21,352 nucleotides of DNA from positions 1 through 21,352 of the forward strand of contig JACVTC010000512.1 of NCBI GenBank assembly GCA_016946835.1, written 5' to 3'. This DNA is from Neocallimastix lanati (nom. inval.) (lineage: Eukaryota; Neocallimastigomycota; Neocallimastigomycetes; Neocallimastigales; Neocallimastigaceae). Below the pieces are notes generated by a model. The model ran no database searches. It saw nothing but the letters and a program-made list of their open reading frames with translations, and was not told the origin of the DNA. The position numbers and the translations under genes were made by a program. This document shows positions 12,970 to 21,012 of this stretch, piece by piece. Positions within the stretch are counted from its first letter, which is position 1; each line of letters begins with the position of its first letter.

Positions 12970-13461
12970 TGATAAGAATGTACTAAATAATGCATTCTTA
13001 ATTAAATCTACGATTTATTTCTAATACATTATGTGTACATTATTATTTTTGTACTTTAATAAATTTTTAAATTCAAAGATTAAAAATTAGATCAAAAATT
13101 ATATTAAACTTTATAATTTTTATATTAAATCTTATATTAATAGTAATATTTTTATATATTTAAAACTTATATTAACAATATTAATAATAAATCTTATTTT
13201 TTTATTTTTATATTAATAATGAAAATTTGTATTAATAATATTTTTATATATTGATAATTAAAAATTTATATATTATATTTTAACTTTTATTATAAAATTT
13301 TATATCGAAATGTTTTATTTTATATTGAAAAATATTTTATTTTATTAAAAACCTTTATATTAGAATAGTATTTTTATTTTTATTTGAATATTTTAACAGA
13401 TTGTAATAAAAATTTTAGCCAATTAAATAAATTCTTATTAGTAATATTTTAGATAGATTAG

Positions 13462-13513
<52 letters not shown>

Positions 13514-13817
13514 TATTAATATTATAAATGTATTTTATTTATATTGTTATAATTAAATTTTATATAATTGATTATAAAAATCAATTTAAATTTAATAGTT
13601 TTTATATATAAAAAGAAAAATAATAATAAAATGTAATTTAGTGGCAAGAACAACTTTTATGCCTTGAAAAAAAAGTATAAATAGTTGTAAATTTTGCTAC
13701 TAATTTTTAAATATCATCAAATAAAATCAAATAAATTTATAAATAAAAATAATAAATAAATAAATAAAATTTGTGTTTCCTTACTTTATTTTTATTTAAT
13801 TCTCTAAAACCTTAACA
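12970..13817 (+). repeat. Element B 5' LTR (848 bp)
   Basis: Starts TGATAAGAATG and ends CCTTAACA. It contains an AAGAATG/CATTCTT hairpin at the start, 48 consecutive A at 13462-13509, and a TATA box at 13676-13684. It matches 20133-20992 with differences mainly in the A run and small indels. Confidence 0.94.
13676..13684 (+). promoter_or_regulatory. TATA box of element B 5' LTR
   Basis: TATAAATAG, about 165 bp downstream of the 48-A run and about 135 bp before the LTR end. Poly(dA) tracts upstream of TATA commonly exclude nucleosomes in fungal promoters. It is present in the 3' LTR too. Confidence 0.55.
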
Positions 13818-13823
13818 TTTATA

Positions 13824-13841
13824 TGGTGGAGATATCGGGGA
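13824..13841 (+). other. Element B primer-binding site
   Basis: TGGTGGAGATATCGGGGA begins six bases after the LTR. It starts TGG (complement of the tRNA CCA end) and has CGGGGA where the complement of a tRNA T-arm 3' strand (TCCCCG) would lie. The tRNA species was not identified. Its type differs from the site in element A. Confidence 0.55.
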
Positions 13842-15210
13842 ATTAAATAGAAATAATAGTAAATAACATAGATTTTTTTTTTAATTTTTTTTTTATTTTA
13901 TATTGATAAACAAGTAAGTCGTTAATCCTTTGATTAACCCATGGCGCTTGTTTGATATATATATATAAAAAAAAATTTTTTTTAAATAAGTAAAATTAAG
14001 ATTCTAAAAAAACAAATTTTGTAAAATTATAACAAGGAGCGGATAGAGCTCATACACAGTGTATTCTCAGATAGCAACAAATTAACTCTATTCATAGTAG
14101 GTTATTGAATAGTAGTTAATTTGGAGATTAATTGGAAAGTAGACGAAGGTATTTGGTTACCGACCCGGTAATAATAGTTCAACCTTCAACGTTTCAACAC
14201 ACGAAGGTGCGGGTACTTTCCAAGCACTGGCGAATAAGGAGCTTACGTCACCGAAGGCGTAAGATTGTTTTTTTTATATAATTTTTTTTACTTTTCTTTG
14301 TGCTAGTTATAAGGCACTTTATTATATAAAGTATCAGACTTTGGCTAACTTCGCCATTTAAATTTTTTTTATTTTTTTTTATTACTGGTACTTTATTTGT
14401 TATATAATTCCTGTAATAGAATCTTAATTTACTTTGAAAATATTGTGTTTTTAGTTAATTTTTATTAGTTAATAAAAATATTATTGAATACTTTTAAAAT
14501 TTTTTTATTCCGTACATAGATTATCGGATTAAGTTTATCCTACATAGTAATTGGGCTAGTGGGCTCTGAACTGCTATATTTTATATTGAATATAGTAATC
14601 GTGGCACACGCGTGGCATGACACCATTAGGTAAGCTGCACGTCAGACAGTGTGTACTATCAGATTGTACGACAATAAAGATTATTTTTTTGTATTTAATA
14701 ATTATAATTAATTAATAATTTTATTAGCTATAACAATACAATATTTATCGTTTAAAAAGAAAAATTTTTGAAAGGTGAAAATAATAAATAAAACTTTGCT
14801 TCTAAATTTATTACTACAAATATACTAAATTACAAAATTCAAGTGGTCGATAAAGATTTCGAGCTTGAAAAATATTCTATTAAGTTGTCGATAAAGATTT
14901 CGAACTTAAAATTATTCTATTAAGTTGTCGATAAAGATTTCGAACTTAAAATTATTCTTAAAAAAGTAGTCGAAAAGAACCTCGTGCTTTATAATTTCTA
15001 CTAAGTTGTCGATAAGGATTTCGAGCTTATACTTACTAAAGAAAGCAAATAAAATTATTATTTTCAAAAATTACTAAGATATATTGTTTTAAAATTTGAT
15101 TCGATATTAAATTACTTGTTAAATTATATTTTTAAAGTTGGACTTTCAAATTTATTCGTATTTAATAACCTCGTTAATTTACAATAAAAAAATTATTAAC
15201 TAAAAACGAA
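13842..15210 (+). other. Element B long 5' leader with GC-richer structured blocks
   Basis: About 1.37 kb untranslated. Block 14036-14265 is richer in G/C and has successive hairpins: ATACA/TGTAT (14052-14064), a 16-bp stem (14079-14094 with 14106-14122, one bulge), TTACC/GGTAA (14157-14171), GTGC/GCAC (about 14207-14227) and CTTACG/CGTAAG (14242-14263). CGAAGG recurs three times in it (14144, 14202, 14252). A second GC-richer block is about 14515-14680. The 40-bp repeats at 14841-15030 follow. Packaging, translation or splicing roles are possible but unproven. Confidence 0.5.
14841..15030 (+). repeat. ~40-bp tandem repeat in element B leader, 5 units
   Basis: Units start at 14841, 14882, 14922, about 14963 and 15003 (period 40-41). 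Each has the form AAGTTGTCGATAAAGATTTC then GA(A/G)CTT, whose ends can pair (AAGTT...AACTT, CG...CG) to make a small hairpin. The fourth unit is the most diverged. The sequence is unrelated to the element A leader repeat. Confidence 0.85.
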
Positions 15211-16116
15211 ATGTCTACTAAAAGTACTTTAAGTTTTAAAGAATTAAAGAAAGAATTACGAGACATAGTGAAGCTTAGCAAGGACAATTTAGATATAAAG
15301 TCCTGGGCTACTGAATTAAAACTTTGGATCAAGATACAAGGTATCACAGATCCGGAAACAATATTTAATGCTTGTTTACTTACCAGCTCTGGTGAAGTAC
15401 AACGCGTTATTGAAGATTTGGGAGAAGATAGTGATGATGAAAGTGATGATTCATCAGATGAAGAAGAAGATGATGAAGAAGAAAATGTTGATGATGATAA
15501 ATTTCCTTCTCTTGAAAAAATTATTTCAAGTCTTGAAAATTTTTACGGTATTAAAGAAGACCAAAATTTACTTCTTAAAGAACTTCGTGCAATGCGAATT
15601 AAAAGAAACGAAAAGATTAAAGACTTTAATGTAAGATATAGAACTTTGTACACTAAACTTGATAAAAAGAGAAGAAAGCGCATTGGTGTACTAGATTATA
15701 TTGACTCTATTCAAAATAATTATGAAGCCTGGAAGAAATTATCCCTTAAAGATGATATAAGTATGGAGAAAGCTTTCAAAATTGCCGAGAAAGTAGATAG
15801 ACTTTCTGTAAGGAACAATAATATTAATACCTATAATGTTAATAATTCCCAGCATAATCAAAATAATCAAAACAGTACTACTTCAAGACTTTATCCTAAA
15901 AGAAGAAACGAAACTTTCCAAACAAGTCAAACAAATAATAAACTGAAACCTCAAGATATTATAGAAGAATCAACCCAGAAAATGAGAAATTTATCTGTTA
16001 AAACTTGCTTCTTCTGTAAGGAAGAAGGTCATTACTCATATTATTGCCCTCAATTAAATAAGATTATGGAAAAAAATAAAAAAGAAATATATTCCAAAAA
16101 GTCTTTAAACTTCTAA
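15211..16116 (+). CDS. Gag of element B
   Basis: A 301-residue structural protein. The N-terminal capsid-like helical region is about residues 1-200. It is split by an unusual acidic stretch at 71-96 (about 20 Asp/Glu). An Asn/Gln-rich linker follows at 202-222. A zinc knuckle CX2CX4HX4C lies at 266-279 (C266, C269, H274, C279), for RNA binding and packaging. The C-terminal tail is Lys-rich. The ATG at 15211 follows an A-rich context and is the first one giving the full frame. The stop TAA is at 16114-16116, directly after the slippery site, so most ribosomes would make Gag alone and a minority Gag-Pol. Gag assignment rests on the zinc knuckle, position and length. Confidence 0.9.
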   Translation: MSTKSTLSFKELKKELRDIVKLSKDNLDIKSWATELKLWIKIQGITDPETIFNACLLTSSGEVQRVIEDLGEDSDDESDDSSDEEEDDEEENVDDDKFPSLEKIISSLENFYGIKEDQNLLLKELRAMRIKRNEKIKDFNVRYRTLYTKLDKKRRKRIGVLDYIDSIQNNYEAWKKLSLKDDISMEKAFKIAEKVDRLSVRNNNINTYNVNNSQHNQNNQNSTTSRLYPKRRNETFQTSQTNNKLKPQDIIEESTQKMRNLSVKTCFFCKEEGHYSYYCPQLNKIMEKNKKEIYSKKSLNF

Positions 16117-16156
16117 ATGGGAGCAGAAGCACTCCCAATGACAAAACAATAGCTTC
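16104..16156 (+). promoter_or_regulatory. -1 programmed ribosomal frameshift signal with H-type pseudoknot
   Basis: The heptamer T TTA AAC (16104-16110) is in the gag reading phase and fits X XXY YYZ. A 7-nt spacer (16111-16117) holds the gag stop. Stem 1 is TGGGAG (16118-16123) with CTCCCA (16132-16137), 6 bp. Its loop GAAGC (16126-16130) pairs with GCTTC (16152-16156) downstream to give stem 2, 5 bp. Loop 1 is 2 nt and loop 3 is 14 nt and A-rich. The pol phase is open from 16080, so a -1 shift here leads straight into pol. Confidence 0.85.
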
Positions 16157-19100
16157 ATTAAATAATTTACAAAATAATACTTTTACTAAGAATACTCCAA
16201 TTGATAATAATTCCTTTAACGAAGAATCTGAAGAATCTGATTTTAGTGACACAACTGAAAGTGAGGATGATATCATTATAAATGCTGTAAAAAGAAAAAT
16301 GAATGATAATAACAGCGAAAAAGAAGAAAATAATTCCAAGAAAGTACATAAAAGTTTAAAAGATAATCCACGTCCTTTTGCAACTCCTGCTTTAAGAAAG
16401 AAGAAAGAAAATGAGCTGCATAATAAACCAAATAAAGTTTATAAAAATCAAATACTTCCTTCAATTTTAACTCAACCAAATATTAACAAAGAAAAACAAA
16501 AAGAAAAGGAATTAAGAAATATGACAAGAGTAAGAGAAAGTAAAGAAGAAAACAACAATTATTCATCAAAAGGAAAGGAAAAAGTTGAATCTGAAGATAT
16601 ACTTGTAATCGATAATGAAATAGAAGATCTAGAAATGAATAAAGATAATCAACAAAATAAAACTAATACTTTGGAAAAATTAATTTCAACAAAAACTAAG
16701 GAAACTAATAATGGAAATACTCAATTAGTAAAAAGGAATATCAAAATGATGAATAATAAAGAACCTTACAATATTATGGATGATTTAAATAATCTTAAAT
16801 CCAGTATTACGATAGGTCAACTCTTGAATGCATGTCCTAAAATTCGTTCACAATTAACTCAAGGTTTAAAGTTAGAAAAGTCTAAAATAATTGGAACTGT
16901 AGACAATGTAATAGCACGAACTTTATTAGTAAATAACTATGACCATAGCTACATAAGTAAAAGTAATGAAGTAGCCGAAGAAGACTTAGCAATGGTTGAT
17001 GCAAGTGTTGACGGAGTACTAGGAAAACTTTTAATTGATTCTTGTAGTAACCTAAGCATCGTTACTAAGCAGTATTTTGATAAATTACCTGGTGAATATG
17101 AAATAGTTGGAAAAAGTCGTGGAAGAATCCAACTAGCAACACAAGATGAAGAATACTCGGAAGGAATTATTGTTCGATTACCAGTAAAAATTAATAATTA
17201 TGAATTTAATGCGGACTTTAGAATTATTGAGAAAGAAGACTCATTTTATGATATGTTAATAAACTTTAAAACTCAAATCGATCATTGTTTATTTATTCAT
17301 CCAACCTTAAACAGTCTATGTAAACTTTTGTCAGAAAGTGAATACGAAGAAATAGCTAAAATAAATAATCAATATTATGATGAAGAAAGTATAATCTGCA
17401 CTATTAGAAAAGTTGAAGAAACGAATAATGAAAAGGAAATTATAAAGGAATTAACTCCAATGGAATTTATTGAGAGTGATGAATTTTTAAGTACCTTAAA
17501 TAAAGATTATAAAGAACAAATTATTAAAATTCTCAAAGAAATGATTGACATAGTTGCCACTTCAACAGAAGAACTAACTCCTTCTAAACTTTCACCACAT
17601 AAGATCCGTTTGAAAGCAAATGCAAAGCCAGTAAAATTAAGAAGTTATAGGTTAACTAAATTAAAATCAGATATCTTAAAAGAAGAACTTACAAAGCTTA
17701 TTAAGAAAGGATTGATAGAACCATCCTGTTCAGAATGGTCATCTCCAGTAGTACTCATTCTAAAACACAATGGAAAGTGGCGCTTGTGCATTGACTACCG
17801 AAAAGTCAATGATATGACAGAAAAAGATTCTTATTCAGTTCCATATATAGATGAAATTTTTGATAGTCTCGGAGGAGCTAAAATATTTACAACTCTTGAT
17901 TTATTTTCTGGTTTTCACCAAATCTTAATGGATGAAGAAAGCGTTGAAGTAACCACTTTCACTACTAAGTTTGGAAATTATCAATTTAAGGTTATGCCTT
18001 TTGGACTTACTGGAGCTCCCTCAACCTTCCAAAGAGAAATGAATAAAATTTTATTCCCTTTTATTGGTGAATTTGTTTATGTATTTATTGATGATGTTTT
18101 GATCTATTCAAAAAGTATCGAAGAACATTTAATTCATATTAAACAAGTATTAGAAGTATTTAAAGAAAACAAGTTAAAAATTAATATTGAAAAGTGCCAT
18201 TTTCTTCAAACTGAAGTTGATGTATTAGGTCACAAACTTACTACTAAAGGATTAAGTCCCATGGAAAGTAAGATAACAGCTATTAAGAAGTGGGAAGCCC
18301 CTTCATCACTTCATGAATTAAGATCATTTTTAGGAGCAGTGGGATATTATCGTGATTTTATTCCTAAATATGCTCAAATTACCTCACCTTTATGTAAATT
18401 ATTGAAAAAGAATACCAAATATGAATGGAATAAAGAACAACAAGAAAGCTTTGAACTCCTAAAAGAAAAATTAATCAATGCACCTATTCTAAAATTTCCG
18501 TCATTTGACAAACCTTTTATCATTAGAACTGATGCTTCGTATAATGGAATTGGTGGAGTTCTTTTACAAAAAGAAGAAGAAACCGGTAAGGAGCATCCAA
18601 TACACTTTATAAGTAGAAGTTTAAAGAAAGCTGAAAAGAATTATGGTATTACCGATTTAGAAGGAACCGCTTTGTTTTACTGTATGACTAAATTTAAATC
18701 TTATATTGAAGGAAATCCATTACCTACAACTATTTACACAGATCATAAACCATTAGTTGGTTTATTTAAGAATAAAGAACCTTTGAATGCAAGGCAAACA
18801 AGATGGTGTCTAACCGCTAGTATGCTCGGAATTAATATAAAATATGAATCAGGCAAAAAGAATGTGTTAGCTGATGCTCTTTCAAGAATGAAAAGTAAGG
18901 AAGAGAGAAAGATATTATTAACAAAAATTACTAATGGAAATAATGAAGAATTATTATCTAAAGTTATAAAGGAATTTATTAATGAAAAGTTTACTGTTAT
19001 TGATGGTGAAGATTATTTTATCGACAATGGAAATTATAGAAAATTAATAACGGACGAAAATGAAAGGTTTAAATTAATTTTAGAAGCTCATAATATTGGC

Positions 19101-20114
19101 CACGAAGGATATTACAAAACATATCAAAGACTTAAGAAAAACTTTTATTGGAATCATATGATTAAAGATATCAAAAGAATTGTTAGTAATTGTGAAAAAT
19201 GCCAGTTAAATCGTCCTCAACCATATCCAGAACCAACCGAAATCCATCCAACTAAAGTGGAGGGTCCCTTTGTGCATTTAGGATTAGATATTATAGGACC
19301 GTTACCAAAAACAAGAAATAATAATCAATATATTATAGTAACTGTTGATTACTTTACCAAATGGGTTGAAGCCGAACCCACTGAAAACATAACTTCCTCT
19401 GATATAATTAAATTTTTAATAAACGTTTTTGCAAGACATGGTGTGCCTCAAGTTATTACTACAGATAATGGAGTCCAATTCACTTCTGATATGACTAAAA
19501 TCTTTCTTGATCTTTATGATGTTTATGTAAAATTCATAGCTACCTATCACCCTGAATCCAATGGTCTCACTGAAAACCGAAATAAAGAAATTGGAAAATT
19601 ACTTCGTTTATTAGGAAGGAAAAATCAAGATTGGGATGAAGTTTTACCTTCTGCTTTATGGGCACTTCGAACTACCAAAAACACAGCTACCGGACATTCT
19701 AGTTTTGAATTAGTATATGGAAGAGAAGACCAACAGCCTTATGATATAGCCATAAGAACAATTGAAAATGCAGGTAAATCGTATGATGAAATTTTAATGG
19801 AAAAATTTGTTCGTCATTATCAATGGACTAGAGAAGCATGCGAAAATGTGAAGAATGCTAACAAGTATTGGGCAACAAGACGAGAAGAACAAATAAGTAT
19901 GAAAAAAGGAAAAGAATTAAAGGCTGGTGATCTTGTTCTTGTTAGAAACTTTAGCCGCACTAAGCTAGAACCATATTACAATGGACCATTTAAAATTTTA
20001 AAAATTCAATTCAACACGGCAACCCTAATCGATCAGAAGACTGGAAAGCAACTCGATAGGAATGTTCACTTTAAAAATTTAGTAAAGTTTAACTCCGCTT
20101 ACAGAGAAGCTTGA
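16110..20114 (+). CDS. Pol of element B (protease, RT, RNase H, integrase)
   Basis: Reached by -1 frameshift: the first codon in the new phase is at 16110, giving 1334 residues. The first in-phase ATG is at 16299 (1271 residues, used for numbering). Residues 1-230 are a low-complexity Asn/Lys/Glu linker. The protease has LLIDSCS with D247, where Cys replaces the usual Gly/Ala after D-S/T. RT has CIDYR (497-501), LDLFSG with D534, VMPFGL (565-570) and FIDD (596-599). RNase H has D745, E788, D815 and D859. The integrase has an HHCC finger (H931, H935, C965, C968), a DD35E core (D997, D1056, E1092) and a GPF motif near 1229. There is no chromodomain. The stop lies 18 nt before the 3' LTR. The frame is uninterrupted, consistent with a recently active copy. 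Confidence 0.94.
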   Translation, partial: LLNGSRSTPNDKTIASLNNLQNNTFTKNTPIDNNSFNEESEESDFSDTTESEDDIIINAVKRKMNDNNSEKEENNSKKVHKSLKDNPRPFATPALRKKKENELHNKPNKVYKNQILPSILTQPNINKEKQKEKELRNMTRVRESKEENNNYSSKGKEKVESEDILVIDNEIEDLEMNKDNQQNKTNTLEKLISTKTKETNNGNTQLVKRNIKMMNNKEPYNIMDDLNNLKSSITIGQLLNACPKIRSQLTQGLKLEKSKIIGTVDNVIARTLLVNNYDHSYISKSNEVAEEDLAMVDASVDGVLGKLLIDSCSNLSIVTKQYFDKLPGEYEIVGKSRGRIQLATQDEEYSEGIIVRLPVKINNYEFNADFRIIEKEDSFYDMLINFKTQIDHCLFIHPTLNSLCKLLSESEYEEIAKINNQYYDEESIICTIRKVEETNNEKEIIKELTPMEFIESDEFLSTLNKDYKEQIIKILKEMIDIVATSTEELTPSKLSPHKIRLKANAKPVKLRSYRLTKLKSDILKEELTKLIKKGLIEPSCSEWSSPVVLILKHNGKWRLCIDYRKVNDMTEKDSYSVPYIDEIFDSLGGAKIFTTLDLFSGFHQILMDEESVEVTTFTTKFGNYQFKVMPFGLTGAPSTFQREMNKILFPFIGEFVYVFIDDVLIYSKSIEEHLIHIKQVLEVFKENKLKINIEKCHFLQTEVDVLGHKLTTKGLSPMESKITAIKKWEAPSSLHELRSFLGAVGYYRDFIPKYAQITSPLCKLLKKNTKYEWNKEQQESFELLKEKLINAPILKFPSFDKPFIIRTDASYNGIGGVLLQKEEETGKEHPIHFISRSLKKAEKNYGITDLEGTALFYCMTKFKSYIEGNPLPTTIYTDHKPLVGLFKNKEPLNARQTRWCLTASMLGINIKYESGKKNVLADALSRMKSKEERKILLTKITNGNNEELLSKVIKEFINEKFTVIDGEDYFIDNGNYRKLITDENERFKLILEAHNIGHEGYYKTYQRLKKNFYWNHMIKDIKRIVSNCEKCQLNRPQPYPEPTEIHPTKVEGPFVHLGLDIIGPLPKTRNNNQYIIVTVDYFTKWVEAEPTENITSSDIIKFLINVFARHGVPQVITTDNGVQFTSDMTKIFLDLYDVYVKFIATYHPESNGLTENRNKEIGKLLRLLGRKNQDWDEVLPSALWALRTTKNTATGHSSFELVYGREDQQPYDIAIRTIENAGKSYDEILMEKFVRHYQWTREACENVKNANKYWATRREEQISMKKGKELKAGDLVLVRNFSRTKLEPYYNGPFKILKIQFNTATLIDQKTGKQLDRNVHFKNLVKFNSAYREA

Positions 20115-20120
20115 GTCTTC

Positions 20121-20132
20121 GTCGGGGCATCT
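20121..20132 (+). other. Possible element B polypurine tract (weak)
   Basis: GTCGGGGCATCT lies between the pol stop and the 3' LTR. Only the GGGG core is purine, and three non-purine bases separate it from the LTR. It is the only candidate in the 18-nt gap, so the call rests mainly on position. Confidence 0.3.
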
Positions 20133-20992
20133 TGATAAGAATGTACTAAATAATGCATTCTTAATTAAATCTACGATTTATTTCTAATACATTATGTGTA
20201 CATTATTATTTTTGTACTTTAATAAATTTTTAAATTCAAAGATTAAAAATTAGATCAAAAATTATATTAAACTTTATAATTTTTATATTAAATCTTATAT
20301 TAATAGTAATATTTTTATATATTTAAAACTTATATTAACAATATTAATAATAAATCTTATTTTTTTATTTTTATATTAATAATGAAAATTTGTATTAATA
20401 ATATTTTTATATATTGATAATTAAAAATTTATATATTATATTTTAACTTTTATTATAAAATTTTATATCGAAATGTTTTATTTTATATTGAAAAATATTT
20501 TATTTTATTAAAAACCTTTATATTAGAATAGTATTTTTATTTTTATTTGAATATTTTAACAGATTGTAATAAAAATTTTAGCCAATTAAATAAATTCTTA
20601 TTAGTAATATTTTAGATAGATTAGGAAAAAAAGAAAAAAAAAACAAAAACAAAAAAAAAAAAAAAAAAAAAAAAAAAATAAAAAAGTTTTATTAATATTA
20701 TAAATGTATTTTATTTATATTGTTATAATTAAATTTTATATAATTGATTATAAAAATCAATTAAATTTAATAGTTTTTATATATAAAAAGAAAAATAATA
20801 ATAAAATGTAATTTAGTGGCAAGAACAACTTTTATGCCTTGAAAAAAAAGTATAAATAGTTGTAAATTTTGCTACTAATTTTTAAATATCATCAAATAAA
20901 ATCAAATAAATTTATAAATAAAAATAATAAAATAAATAAATAAAAATTTGTGTTTCCTTACTTTATTTTATTTAATTCTCTAAAACCTAACA
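20133..20992 (+). repeat. Element B 3' LTR (860 bp)
   Basis: Starts TGATAAGAATG and ends CCTAACA. Its A tract (20626-20685) is interrupted by G, C, C and T, unlike the pure 48-A run of the 5' LTR. Other differences from the 5' LTR are small indels. Confidence 0.94.
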
Positions 20993-20997
20993 TTTTT

Positions 20998-21012
20998 TTA
21001 AGATTCGTTACA
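20998..21012 (-). repeat. Distal end of element A 5' LTR
   Basis: TT then AAGATTCGTTACA matches the LTR end at 7627-7641. This is the piece of A's LTR cut off by the insertion of element B. Confidence 0.88.

Larger units (their letters stand above)
12970..20992 (+). mobile_element. Element B: full-length Ty3/gypsy retrotransposon nested in element A
   Basis: Complete plus-strand element of about 8.0 kb: 5' LTR 12970-13817, primer site, long leader, gag, frameshift signal, pol, 3' LTR 20133-20992. It lies in a T run of A's LTR with TTTTT on both sides (12965-12969 and 20993-20997). Joining the flanks restores the A LTR end as seen at 7615-7641. LTR differences are almost only homopolymer or indel changes, so the insertion is recent. 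All catalytic motifs look present. There is no chromodomain after integrase. Confidence 0.95.

Noticed and set aside
14259-15210. A leader intron in element B (GTAAGA at 14259 or GTAAGC at 14631)
   Set aside because: Donor-like sites exist, but no convincing branch point and acceptor pair could be fixed by eye before gag. RNA-seq would decide.
16299-16301. Pol starting independently at ATG 16299
   Set aside because: The pol phase is open back to 16080 with coding-like sequence, and the slippery site with pseudoknot sits in the overlap. A separate start would need an unexplained internal initiation.
16064-16479. Minus-strand frames opposite the gag/pol junction
   Set aside because: Antisense of the Asn/Lys/Glu-rich linker gives hydrophobic Phe/Leu/Ser strings that mimic membrane segments. 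No independent support.
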